From Tachypleus tridentatus (lineage: Eukaryota; Arthropoda; Merostomata; Xiphosura; Limulidae): DNA of 64,000 bases. The notes under the pieces are model-generated. The model was not told the DNA's origin. It saw only the letters and a program-made list of their open reading frames with translations, and searched no databases. Shown here piece by piece: positions 1 to 10,110 of the stretch; position 1 is the stretch's first letter, and every line of letters starts with the position of its first letter. Location of the stretch: positions 144,638,127-144,702,126 of the forward strand of contig NC_134833.1 of NCBI RefSeq assembly GCF_004210375.1, read 5' to 3'. The position numbers and the translations under genes are program-made.

Positions 1-1725
1 TAAAAAACACCAATATTAAATAACTAAAAGTAATTAGTTGGACACAGTTAAATTGATAAGAAAGATTCTGAGCTTATTTTCAATACAATAATAATCCTTC
101 AAATATTGCCTCTTCTATTTCTTCATTGTTAAACGTGTATTGTGATATTCCCTCCTGTTCGCTAAATTTGTAGAAGATTCCCGAGTGTAAGAATCAACAA
201 CGTATACGAGTTCTACCGGTTGGTAAAAGTATGTTGATATTAAATCTCATATTTCAACTGATTCTGAAAACCAATTAAAAAGCTCTACAGTGAAGAGTTA
301 TCTATGTATGATAGAAAAGTAAAGGAGATAGATATGCAAACGTACATCGTATATGTAGCTAAATACCAATATTGTTGAATTAGCTGAAATTTCTAGAAAA
401 TTTCCTCTCAAACCTATAAGTGGTATATACTGTTGATTTGCTACGGTTTGTAAACTATAAGCCTTGGGAGCTATAACTGTGAATAAAGTTTATTAGTCGG
501 AAAACTACAAATACTGACCAGGAACATTTATATGTTGGAACAGTTACAAACTATTTAAAATCAGCGGATTATCATGAAACGTTAGTATTTCTACTAAAGT
601 ATTAACTACTTTCAGCCGTGAAAATCTGACGTGCAAACAGAAAAGAGGTTCATGTTTACCTGTTAAATAAATTGTACCGACATGAACTCGAAATTAATTC
701 ACTCATCGTCAACCGTTGATAAGATATTTATTTCCAGACCACATAGAAGACTGATTTGTTTTTGTTAGTTTGTATGATTTTTGTATATAAAATCGTTATT
801 TGTAACAACTATTTGTTAAAACAATTATTGAAATTATGTCATCAATAATATATTAAAATATATTTGTTTTAAGAAATAAAACTGTATATGAATCTGTTGC
901 CATACATCAGTAATTTATACACCTCCATATTTAATTAACTTCTACATTAAATGAAAATTTAATTTAGTTTCAGGATATTTGTTATCAGAAAACCTAAAAT
1001 AATAAGTTAGAGACTCGCCCAAGATAAATTATAACACGTAACAGTAGAAATAAAAAATGTTTTTAGTTTCTGCTGTCAGTGAAAGAGAAAAACTTAAGTT
1101 AGAGGTAACGAATATTTTATTGTTAAAGACAAACAGGTGCACGAAAACGTTTATTGGCAATATGAGCTCTTTGAAAAGAAAAATGCAGAGGTTGTGTGTT
1201 AAGAAGTGGTGATAACGTAAGTCGAGAGGGTCTCTGATGATGTCATTGAAATTGAAGCTAACAATATGATGAACGCATTCAAAGTGATTCATTAATATAC
1301 CTGACACATTACATTAGATAAACTGCATGCATCATTTGGACATAGCCAATCGGCGACAGTTGAATTTCCATCTGTAGATAGCATAAAATATTTCTTCAGA
1401 ATTTACGTGGGAAATAAAATATAATATTAGTTGCTCCATATTATTGAAGAGACATTGTTTGACAGAAGAGAAGGATAAACCTGAAAAGGGAAAACAATTT
1501 TTAGTGTTTAACTCTAGTGGAAAAGATAGTCGAATATTGATTTTATGTACAAGAATGAACCTACAGTTACTGTCGAATTGTGATCGTTTGTACACTGATT
1601 GAACGTTAAATACCGTTTAACGATACATTGCCATCCCTCTAATTTATACCTTGTTGCACTATAAATATGAACAAACATATATTAGATATGTTATAGAGTT
1701 AAAGTTAAATTCTGTGTCTATACTA
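1..1725 (-). repeat. Unclassified dispersed repeat R1, copy 1
   Basis: Read on the minus strand, this segment matches 5995-7560 and 21140-22465 on the plus strand over most of its length. One landmark is the stretch around 1030-1160, which reappears in reverse near 6540-6680 and 21500-21600. The left end runs off the window. No frame carries a recognisable protein; the short open frames at 1029-1595 are not conserved between copies. I see no terminal repeats or poly-A tail, so the class is unknown. Confidence 0.7.
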
Positions 1726-1739
1726 GCAATTTTTTAACT

Positions 1740-2165
1740 TGTAATAATGAAAGAACGTAACATTGAATTTCCACGCTCACTTAATCGACGTTTATTTGCC
1801 CATATTTTTCGGTGTTCTTATTGTTTGTTTAATATATAATATTTCTGTAGATATAACCTAAAATCCCATTTGCTTTACCATTTAAAATAGAACACTTTTT
1901 GGATGGTCTTAAAAAGTGATGAACTATTTATTACACGAAGATTTCGTTCTTACAAACTATACTTGTAATTCCAATGATGATAACTCACATACGATATCTT
2001 GCATGTATTATAATAAAATTACATCTGTCATTTATTTACCCAGCTCAATAAATGGTCTAAATCATTTTGTAAATCAACAGCATAGTAAATCCTCTTCATA
2101 GCACCAACGAAATCCTTAACATCATCACCGAATTTAAGTAATTTATTGACGATTTTCTTTCATCC
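1740..2165 (-). pseudogene. CR1-like LINE reverse transcriptase fragment
   Basis: The reverse complement reads VNKLLKFGDDVKDF followed by VDLQNDLDHLLSWVNK. This is the RT catalytic-site region of a CR1/L2-type LINE (usual form NKFADDTK, then DLQ.DLD.L..W). In this copy the expected F-A-D-D motif is FGDD. A stop follows WVNK. It is only a fragment, with no endonuclease nearby, and is clearly inactive. Confidence 0.7.
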
Positions 2166-2689
2166 AAGTTATTGATATGAAACAAAAAGAACAAATGTTT
2201 TAAGAATGAGACCTAAGTATCCAATACATAAAATATACATTCAATCTGTAGTTTTTATAACATCCATTTTAAACATTTATGTCATTATTATTTCATAATA
2301 ATTTCATTCCAGTATATTAGCAAATAAATAGTATTTATTTCTCGACCAAAATATTTCTTTCGAGTTTAAATCATAAAAACATTTGTAAGTGATAATATGA
2401 ATAAACTGGAGTGAATGGAACAAGTTACCTTCACTCTCAGCTAGTTCTTGGAACAGGTTACCATCACTTTCAGCCAGTTCTTGGGCTACTTTTATACCAC
2501 TTTGGTTTAGGAATTGAACACCCTAACCATCTAACTTTGCTGGGCCCCACATTGTTAAAACCTAGAGACATTTTGACAACTTGTTTTTTTAAGGTTTGTT
2601 TCATTCGTTCTTCACAAAGTATTCTGGAATATTCCTTTATAATTCAGACGGGTGTCAGCACATTTTGAAATATTTTCTTTTTTTATCTT
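2166..2689. other. No gene; short 33-bp duplication
   Basis: No protein or RNA gene is seen here. At about 2420-2485 a 33-bp unit (ending CAGYYAGTTCTTGG) occurs twice in tandem with a few differences. The stretch at 2347-2400 resembles 16380-16430, so part of it is dispersed repeat. Confidence 0.5.
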
Positions 2690-2800
2690 GGCTATGTGAA
2701 CCAATTGCAACAGTTTTTTGGTGAGCCGTTGAATAATGGATATGTACCAATAGATTAGACATAAGCTTATGTCACTTCTACCAAAGTAATGTTTAGGGAA
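2690..2800 (+). pseudogene. CR1-like LINE RT fragment (N-terminal RT)
   Basis: This short stretch aligns by eye with 8020-8110. Both are decayed versions of the LINE RT block FW..LN.G.VPTDWK.A.VTPI, here interrupted by stops and substitutions. Nothing else of the element is recognisable next to it. Confidence 0.5.
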
Positions 2801-2834
2801 ATCTTTTCTACTTCTATTTATAAACTATTTGTAT

Positions 2835-3235
2835 TTAATGTTTATTGTTACACAAAGTAATCCAAATTATGTATATTAGTCGATCATACAAGATTGGAAA
2901 GGTTGAGTATCTGTTATTCCTAATGGATACTGACATCATTCTGAGAAACGATGATAGTCCAGACATAAATATCCACCAATAATTAGTGTGACTGTCAGTT
3001 GAATGGCAGAAAGCTGATCTATAGTAAATGTATTTGTCAAACTTTATTTTTATGTCAACACACTTGTTGGCCATCTGTGCTATGCTCACAGCAGGTATCA
3101 CACCTTGATTGTAGCGTAAGAAGCCCTAAGGCTCACTATTGAGATGTTACGTAACTTTTCTGTGATGAAATTCACTATCTTGTTTGTTAACATTATAAAC
3201 ATTTATACATATACAAGCAGATGAGACCAATGTTT
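2835..3235. repeat. Dispersed repeat R2
   Basis: The segment 2870-3040 matches 35985-36140, including the shared phrase CTAATGGATACT. The part at 3060-3235 matches 53140-53330, around the shared words TATGCTCACAGC and TTTGTTAACAT. There is no coding capacity. The type of element is unknown. Confidence 0.6.
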
Positions 3236-3251
3236 TAACCAATGAAAATAC

Positions 3252-3325
3252 AGCTAAATTAGGGACGACTAGCGCAGATAGTCCTTGAGTAGATTTGCGC
3301 GAAATTCAAAAACAAATAAAAAACA
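3252..3325 (+). mobile_element. SINE-A, 3' part only
   Basis: It begins at GCTAAATTAGGGACG and ends in the family's tail TTGCGCGAAATTCAAAAACAAA. The tRNA-derived head and middle are missing, as compared with the full copy at 50895-51168. Confidence 0.8.
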
Positions 3326-3602
3326 ATATTTCTAAAAAGTTACCTTGTGAATACTCGTTGATTTATACACACCTTTAGTTAACTATTATTTTTTATTTCC
3401 CGAAATATGAAAAACAACAAACATTAATTAAAAATATTTTAATAAAACTCTTTAAACTGTTCCACTTTTAAAATCAATCTAATTATTGCAATGTATAAAA
3501 GCACCACTTGGTTAGTAACAAGGACATATATATATATATATCGTTTAGAATTTTATATTTAATACCTACAAATCTTTGAAAAAAGCAAGAGGTTTTATGG
3601 AT

Positions 3603-3830
3603 GAGTCAAAGAGCAATTAGTTGCACCTATGAGGAAAATTGTTCTGCTCGCTGCCAGTACAGCAGTAAGTCTACGGAATTACAACTTAAAATTAAGGGTT
3701 CAATTCCCATCGGTGGGAGTCAAAGAGCAATTAGTCGCACATATGAGGAAAATTGTTCTGCTCGCTGCCAGTACAGCAGTAAGTCTACGGAATTACAACT
3801 TAAAATTAAGGGTTCAATTCCCATCGGTGG
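3603..3830 (+). repeat. 114-bp tandem duplication (2 units)
   Basis: Units at 3603-3716 and 3717-3830 are nearly identical. Each contains a flanking stretch plus the tRNA-like head of a type-B SINE. The paralogous segment at 51450-51560 has a single unit, so the duplication arose in this copy. Because 114 is a multiple of 3 it creates an open frame with a repeated 38-residue peptide, which is an artefact. Confidence 0.85.
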
Positions 3831-3880
3831 GCTCAGCAGATAGCCCGATATGGCTTTGATATAAGAAAACACACACACAG
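3761..3880 (+). mobile_element. SINE-B (tRNA-derived), copy 1
   Basis: The tRNA-like head carries an A-box-like region (GTACAGCAGTAAG) and a B-box-like region (GGTTCAATTCCC). The 3' module CAGATAGCCCGATATGGCTT is followed by an ACACAC tail. A second, head-only copy at 3647-3716 comes from the tandem duplication. Confidence 0.8.
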
Positions 3881-4270
3881 AATTGTTCTAATACAGCTAA
3901 AGTCTCTGAATTAGTATCGTATCACAATGTGCAAAATACACATCCGAAGAGATCTTCTTGATGTAGCAATCATAAATAATGATTTATCATTTAGATTTAT
4001 TGCAAAGCACTTGTTTTAAAGAAATGAATAAATTTCATTGTGTTCATGTGGTACAAATTCCGTGATTATTATTAGATATAATTGGTTAGAAACTATTAAT
4101 TTCTTAAATGTCTGCGTGTGGATTGGATTCAATAAAAGTTCAATTGCAAAGCTTCTAGAAATTCAGTGAGTAGTTTTATAATATCCATCATTATCTCATT
4201 TCTCCCATTATATTCTCTGCATAATTTACAATTTTTTCGTTTGGTTAGTTTTTTTTAGATCAAACTACAG

Positions 4271-4388
4271 TCCTCCCATTGGTACAGCGGTAAGTCTATG
4301 AATTTAGAACCCTCCAGTCAGCGGCTCGATTCCTCTCGCTGGAATCAAAAGATAGCACGATGTGGCTTTGCTGTAAGAAAACACACTC
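4271..4388 (+). mobile_element. SINE-B, copy 2
   Basis: It has the same architecture as the copy at 3761: GGTACAGCGGTAAG, a B-box-like GGCTCGATTCC, then GATAGCACGATGTGGCTTTG and an ACACAC tail. It corresponds to the element at 52010-52116 in the duplicated segment. Confidence 0.8.
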
Positions 4389-4621
4389 ATAACTGCAATC
4401 TTAGACTATTTCACCTCGTCTGTTGTCACTTCATTATACATTAAATTCTTCTAAATGGTGTTTATATATAACTTATTTATACAAATGTAAGGGTGAATGC
4501 AAATAAAAATCAGGTTAGCTTTACTTGGGTATAACAGTTAAAATTAAAGAAAAACGTCACAAATTTTAAAACAATTAAATTAATTGGTATCACGAGACAT
4601 TTACAAGATTATATAAGACCA

Positions 4622-4740
4622 GTCCCCCGCTGGTACAGCGGTAAATTTATGGATTTAAAAGACTAAAGTCAGGAGCTCGATTCCCCTCGGTGAACTCAGC
4701 AGATAGCCCGATGTGGCTTTGTTATATGAAACAAACACAT
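4622..4740 (+). mobile_element. SINE-B, copy 3, inside the LINE
   Basis: The head has GGTACAGCGGTAAATTTATG and the tail GATAGCCCGATGTGGCTTTG. It splits LINE sequence that is continuous at 34020-34080. Imperfect flanking repeats (TATAAGACCA before, TATAAAACCA after) look like a target-site duplication. Confidence 0.8.
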
Positions 4741-5093
4741 ACGTATAAAACCAAGAAATTTGGTGAAATAGGAAATTAGAACATCAGAAAGGATATGTGA
4801 GAAAAGAATGGATGGAAAAGTCTGATAAAAGATGTTTTGTAAAGTCATTTAAAAACCTCTGAATTTTATTGGATAATATACATAGTTTCACCAAGGGAAA
4901 ATCTTGCCTTACAAATCTTTTAAAAGGCTACTGCTTACGAAAACGTAGTTTTCGCAGACGTAGTGTAGACGTAGATTTGGTGTGTCTGAATTTTAGGAAA
5001 CCATCTGACAAAGTGCCACATAAAAGGCATGAAAACAAACTGTCAATTTAGCGGATATTTTAACTAATTGGACAAGAGTGGCTGAGTGGAAGA

Positions 5094-5369
5094 TTGTTTT
5101 GTATATTTTAATTTCGCACAAACCTATAAGAGAGCTATCTGCTTTAGCTGTCTCTAATTTAGCAGTGTAAAACTAGAGGAAAGGCAGTTAATCATCATCA
5201 TCCACCGCCAACCTTTGGGCTACTCTTTTACAAACGAATTGTGGGATTGACAGTCACATTATAACGCCACCACGGCTGAAAGGGCGAGCATGTTTGGCGC
5301 GACGGGGATTCGAATTCGCGACCCTCGGATTACGAGTCGAACGCCTTAACCACCCAGCCATGCCGGGCT
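5094..5369 (-). mobile_element. Full-length SINE-A with target-site duplication
   Basis: Read on the minus strand it starts with a tRNA-like head: GCCCGGCATGGCTGGGTGG as A-box, and a B-box-like GAATTCGAATCCCCG. It continues through the family-specific middle and ends in a GCGAAATT-type tail. It is flanked by CTGAGTGGAAGA (5082-5093) and CTGGGTGGAAGA (5370-5381), a 12-bp duplication of the LINE target. The uninterrupted target is seen at about 39450-39465. Confidence 0.9.
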
Positions 5370-5994
5370 CTGGGTGGAAGAAAGCAGAGAAATGTTACAA
5401 ATATAGTTTAATTAAAGTGAATTAATGTCATTACTTGAGTAATTCAGGGGTCAGTATTAGAACAGTCGTAGGTTTTGAGTTAGATTAGAAAGAATAACAA
5501 TGAAGAGGTCAATAAATTACTTAAATTTGCCGATGACATTATTGTCTTGAGTGTTGTTAGCTGTAAAAAGAATGTCGCTGATTTACAAAAGGATTTGGAG
5601 TATTTGGTGAGATGGGTGAATAAATAGAAGATGGGTTTCAATAATAATATAAGCAAGATTTTGCATATCGGTTATCATAATTGCAATTACAAGTAAAATT
5701 TGGATGGGAATAACCTTAATAGTGTCATAAAATAACGGGATATTGGTGTACTAATTGATCAGTTTCTGATGCCATCCAAGTAGTGTGATGTTGTTAGTGG
5801 TAGGACAAATGGGATTTTAGGTCTTATCTGCTGAAATGTTAAATAGTAAATACACAATAAATACACTGAGAAAAATAAAAAATCCTCCACGTTCAAGTTT
5901 ACACGGAAACTCGATCTTGATTTCTTTTATTATTAAAAGTTCAAAACTGTCTGCATAGACATAGGATATAGGACGGGCACTAACTTCTTTATCT

Positions 5995-7560
5995 ATCTAA
6001 TATATGTGTGTTCATTTTAATTCTGCAACAATGTTTAAATTAGATGGACTGAAATATTTCCTTCTGGGCCATGAATCGTATATTATTGTCCAAAAATATC
6101 TGGAACTGTCTTAAATGTTCCATCAGTATACAAATGATCATAATTTGACAGTGACTGTAGGCTCCTTCTTGTACATAAAATCAATATTCGATCATGAATT
6201 TCACTGGAATCAAAAATTTAAAGCTGTCTTCCATTTTCAGATTTAATGTAGTCTTCTGGAAAACAATGTCTTCTCAGCTAACCCTAGATTTTGTTTCTCA
6301 CGTAATTTCAGAATAGTTCATTTTATGTTATGTACTGCATAATTATCTACCGGAGTTCTCTGTGTCCGAACTCTACATGAGGAACAATATAATGTTACGT
6401 GTCTCGTATATTCTTTGAATCAATTTATATGCTCTGCATTATCTACTTTGCTTTAATATCAGCGGCATCGCTAGAATGGTTGTACTCACGAGAATGTTGA
6501 CTGACGTTATCACCAGTTAATGTCACAACCTTTCTATTTTTTTCAAAGTGACCACATTGCCAATAAACGTGTTCGTGCACCTGTTTGTCTTAAACAATTC
6601 GTTCAACTAAGTTTTCTTTTTTAACTGATGACAGAGACTAGCACACTAAAACAATTTTCATTTCTATTGTTACGTATTATAATTTATCTCTTATGAGCCT
6701 CCAATTTACCATATTCAGTTTTGTGACATAAAGTAGCCTAAAATTTACTGAAACTTTATTTTAATTTAAAAGTTAATTAAGTGTAGAGATGTATTAAAAT
6801 TATGATGTTTCGCAACAAGTTTGATGCACGCAGTTTTCTGTTTAAATTGAAATATATTTGCCTCTCAGTAGCACAGGGTAAGTTTGCGGATCCCCACGGA
6901 TAAACATTCGCTTTCGATACCTGTTGTGAGATAGCCCACCGTGTAGCGCTTTGTTTAATTATAATTAAACATCCAATCAATCAAAAACAAATATACTTTC
7001 ATATACTAACAATAATTGTTATTAGAAACAATTGTTACAAATAATGATTTATGTACAACAATTTTACAAACATACTAAAAATACTGACTTTTCTGTCTGG
7101 TCTAAAAATGAATATTTTATCGACGATTCCCGATGAGCGAGTTAAATTTGGAATTCATAACGGAATAGTACACATAACGGGTAGCTTGGTAGTTCTTCAC
7201 TGATTACACGTGAGTTTTTCACCGCTTTTCACGTTTTCGTAAAAATTCTAACGACCGATGATAATCCGCTGAAGTTAAACGATTTGTAATGTTTGAAATA
7301 CATAAACGCTCTTGTTAACTTCTGATGTTTATAGTATACAAACTGCAGGAAATCAACATTTTAAACTATCTCTACACGCTACGTTAGTTACAGTTTATAA
7401 CCTTGAGAGGCAACAATATTACTATTTACATACATATATACATTGTTCTTTCTTACACTCGAGAGTCTTCAACAAATTTAGTGAATAGGTAGGAATTTTG
7501 CAATGTATATTTAACCATATAATTTACATGTTTTCTAAATATCTATTTAAGTAAAACAAA
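5995..7560 (+). repeat. Dispersed repeat R1, copy 2
   Basis: It is colinear with 21140-22465 and inverted relative to 1-1725. A type-C SINE (6861-6970) is inserted in this copy and absent from the equivalent position near 21700. No gene is seen. Confidence 0.7.
6861..6970 (+). mobile_element. SINE-C (tRNA-derived), copy 1
   Basis: The head AGTAGCACAGGGTAAGTTTG is followed by a B-box-like TTTCGATACCTG. The 3' module is GATAGCCCACCGTGTAGCGC, with a TTTAATTA...AAAC tail. The open frame on the opposite strand across this element is a shadow. Confidence 0.75.
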
Positions 7561-7689
7561 TATCAATATTAAAGTAAACATATAATAGTATATCCGTCAC
7601 AATATTTACAGTAAAACTGTGACTTTGTTAGAAACTTTTGTTTGGTTTTTCATTTATGCAGTGCATTAAAGTGTCATATTATGATTAGT

Positions 7690-8205
7690 ACATCAAAGGA
7701 TCACTTTACAACAAGGATTTTAAAAATTACACAAAAGGTAAACAAAATATTAAAACTGTGATTAGGCCCTTTAGAATTGATGAAGAAAGTCTCTTATCTG
7801 ATGACTATAAAATGCTGTTTCTTAATTAATTTTCGTTTATCAAAACTTAATCAGTATTCATCATATTCAGCAATTGATAGATGATAACAATGTTGAACAA
7901 GACAATCGCATACATTCTGTGTTTCTTAAAGCAAAACTTGGGAAATTTAAATAATGTTATGACTGCTGGGTCGGACAATATTCCCCGAGGGATTTAAAGA
8001 AGTACAAGAAATGTATAAGTGATCCACTTGGCACAGTTTTTTGGAAGTCCTTGAATGATGGACAAGTACCAACAGATTAAAAATTGGCTAATGCCACTCC
8101 TATTATTAAGGGAGGTAATAGAAGTTGGCCCACTAATTATACTTTTGTTAGTATAACATCAGATGTGAGAAACACTTTGTAAAGTCTGATAAACGATACT
8201 TTGAA
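7690..8205 (+). pseudogene. CR1-like LINE fragment (pre-RT and RT start)
   Basis: Around 8020-8165 the plus strand reads PLGTVFWKSLNDGQVPTD, a stop, then KLANATPIIKGGNRS and NYTFVSITSDVRNTL. These correspond to the LINE RT block FW..LN.G.VP.DWK.ANVTPIFKKG...NYRPVSLTS. Stops are frequent and only the start of RT is present. The match to the family is clear, the copy is dead. Confidence 0.8.
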
Positions 8206-8214
8206 AGGTAACTT

Positions 8215-8388
8215 AACAAAATTATTTATTAGTTTATATACCTCATTATTAGTTGGTTTCAGACTACAGATTTTACAGATCTGTACATGTATTGGGAAGT
8301 TCTTTTACGAATGTCGTTTCTTCTCTTTCATTGTCCGTTATTTAATTTCAAAACGTATACAATTATTACTTTTCCCTGTAATTCATTC
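8215..8388 (+). repeat. Upstream flank of transporter copy 1
   Basis: This stretch matches 57003-57170 upstream of copy 4 almost base for base. In copy 4 it lies about 1.1 kb before the coding exon; here it abuts it because of a deletion (see findings). Confidence 0.85.
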
Positions 8389-8712
8389 GACAAGACATTC
8401 AGTGTTATAAATTCCAAAACTATTCCTGGAATTGGAATATTGGAATTGGAAATTCAAATATTACCTTGTGGCAGAAACAGTGTTCTTGTTGTGAGTTCTG
8501 GCATCTTTATGATGCTAAATCAACTCCTCATCACAAGAGCCTTACAAGTGGAAAATGCTGGACCAGTGCCTGTCGCTCAAACTCTAAATATAATTACAGC
8601 CTTTTTGTTCGATATTTTCAGCTTGAATACTATCACCGCCTGGTGTAGCATTTTTGGCGCTGTGTTAATTTTTGTTGGTGTTCTCTTAACAACATTAAGG
8701 AAAGTGAATTAG
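8389..8712 (+). pseudogene. SLC35G-like transporter pseudogene, copy 1 (doubly deleted)
   Basis: The stretch from 8395 encodes the start of the transporter exon (KTFSVINSKTIPGIGI). It then jumps at about 8436-8450 to the C-terminal quarter (LPCGRNSVLVVSSGIFMML to VLLTTLRKVN) and ends at the same stop as the other copies. Roughly 200 central codons are gone, including the first EamA repeat. The start codon is also lost: the upstream flank is fused at a GACAAG hexamer (8389-8394). The open frame upstream at 8287 is a fusion by-product. It cannot make a 10-helix carrier. It is closest to copy 4, with which it shares the C-terminal sequence and 3' flank. Confidence 0.9.
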
Positions 8713-9455
8713 TTTCGAACATTTTCACGTAATTTATTTCTTCATTGTTTGACTGTTTCAAAGTTTTTGATTACCAACATTCGTAATGTTGTTCACGAGA
8801 AACAGATTTACAAAATATTGATGTATTGATTTAAGTGTGTTACTATCGATAGATGTTAAACGTATCACAGGTGACGATGTGTAGCACCTTGAGTTCGACT
8901 TCTAGTTCTCCGATGATTGTGTAGTTCGTGACTACGTGTTTAGTAGTATACTATACTATAACCTAAAACTATAACCTCTTCTTTGCGTAGTTCGGAAACA
9001 TAATAATAAACGTTTATACCAAATGACTGCGAAATCTGAATTTTACCTCATGGCTAACAAAAATGTTTCTTTCAACTGGGATATGCGAGAGTATTTCCAC
9101 GTACTTGAAACTATTACTAATCCTATGTGCGTGTTGCCATCTGTATCCTTGACTTTGAAACCATATATACCTTTTACGTTAAAATTACTTTAATAAATTT
9201 CTTTATAGTAGTAAATCATTTCTGGATACCCAGAACTATAAATTTAAAATAGATGTTAATTGTGTTTTCGAATTATTGAAAATCTCCAAACATTGCAAAC
9301 GCAGAACAAACGCAAATTATTTTACACAATTGATTAGATCAAGAAAATTGGGCGAGATTTAAAAGGTTACAATCTTTAATCAGGTATAAAAGTTTTCTTT
9401 ATTTCTGCGACGTCATTTGTGTGTTTTGATAAAGACTAAACTAAGGTTAAATGTA
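8713..9455 (+). repeat. 3' flank of copy 1, duplicated at 58926-60830
   Basis: 8713-9180 is nearly identical to 58926-59390. 9185-9455 matches 60570-60830. The 60-kb copy has an extra 1.2 kb between the two parts that is related to 19990-20450. No gene is seen. Confidence 0.85.
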
Positions 9456-9459
9456 CTAA

Positions 9460-9829
9460 AGTAACTGAAAACTGTTATACAAAAGAGAATTATTGGAAGG
9501 ATACTGGGGTGATATTTGTATGTATAATGAACACTTTAATTCTGCATAAACATCACTATTACATTAGTCTTTCAGTTATCATTAGTTCAAGTATCTCTGG
9601 TTTTGTTGAACATCCAGAGTAGGTGAGAAGGGTGTTGATAAATAAATATATACAACATGTAACAACTTAATAGAAAATTTAAATAATAGCCACTCTTGAC
9701 TATTATGCGTTCATCATAGTTTGAGATTTTGAAACATTTCTAGCATAAACATTATTATGTAGCCACATTTATTGAAATAAATAAATATTGAAAATATTTC
9801 TTTGTTAGTTATACATCTAGTGTCACCTA
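9460..9829 (-). mobile_element. hAT-like non-autonomous element, truncated by Tc1
   Basis: It matches 20673-21098 and 60834-61198 in direct orientation, and 37385-37720 in reverse. The intact end at 21098 and 37385 resembles a hAT terminus (CAGTGTTTCCAAAACTAGGG on the 37-kb copy). Here the last 40 or so bases are missing because a Tc1 element starts at the TA at 9828-9829. I do not see the opposite terminus, so the class call is tentative. Confidence 0.45.
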
Positions 9830-10110
9830 CTGTTACGACAGAAAGTGTTCGTACCCTGCGTCCCGAGTGATTTTTTGCTCATAACGTAAAAGGTATCACG
9901 ATTAGGCTAATACAAGTATGGTATATAATAAATATTATAGTAACATACATCTGAATAAATGTTTATGTAAATTAAACGGCAAAAAAACTGTTTATAAACA
10001 AATAACCAAAAACAGAGGAGCAGAAAGTGTTCGTACAGTTCAGAACGTGTGAAAAAACAGTTATTCCAGTAAAAATTTTCTTAAGCATGGCGTATAAACT
10101 ACAGAACTTA
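9830..10110 (+). mobile_element. Tc1-family 5' terminal region (IR/DR type)
   Basis: It begins next to a TA dinucleotide with CTGTTACGACAG. It contains two copies of GAAAGTGTTCGTAC, at 9841-9854 and 10023-10036, 182 bp apart. This is the double-repeat terminal arrangement of IR/DR Tc1 elements, where each end carries two transposase-binding repeats. The same layout is at 61199-61480 and 62748-63030. No transposase follows here. Confidence 0.8.

Larger units (their letters stand above)
3250..4432 (+). repeat. Segment duplicated at 51090-52160
   Basis: This 1.2-kb stretch is colinear with 51090-52160. It starts in the tail of a type-A SINE, continues through unique-looking AT-rich DNA, and includes two type-B SINEs at matching positions. 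The 51-kb copy keeps a full-length SINE A at its left edge; this copy keeps only the SINE tail. Sharing of unique spacer as well as SINEs means DNA-level duplication rather than independent insertions. Confidence 0.75.
4500..5870 (+). pseudogene. CR1-like LINE remnant, interrupted by two SINEs
   Basis: Plus-strand frames carry RT landmarks in the right order. About 4870-5030 reads SVDVDLVCLNFRKPSDKVPH (family form VDLVYLDFQKAFDKVPH). About 5515-5550 reads KFADDIIVL, the RT catalytic core. After 5580 comes DLQKDLEYLVRWVNK. Stops and frameshifts occur throughout. A type-B SINE (4622-4740) and a type-A SINE (5094-5369) are inserted in it. Related pieces lie at 33930, 39130, 7690 and, reversed, at 19430-17800. 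Confidence 0.8.

Noticed and set aside
3601..3859. Two overlapping open frames encoding a repetitive peptide
   Set aside because: They translate a duplicated SINE-B head; the repeat is due to a 114-bp tandem duplication and is absent from the paralogous segment.
5270..5369. True tRNA genes at the A-box/B-box motifs
   Set aside because: Each such motif continues into a SINE body with a tail and often a target duplication; none can fold as a complete tRNA with proper acceptor stem by eye.
8287..8712. 141-codon gene
   Set aside because: It is a fusion frame made by a deletion that joins non-coding flank to two exon pieces of copy 1.
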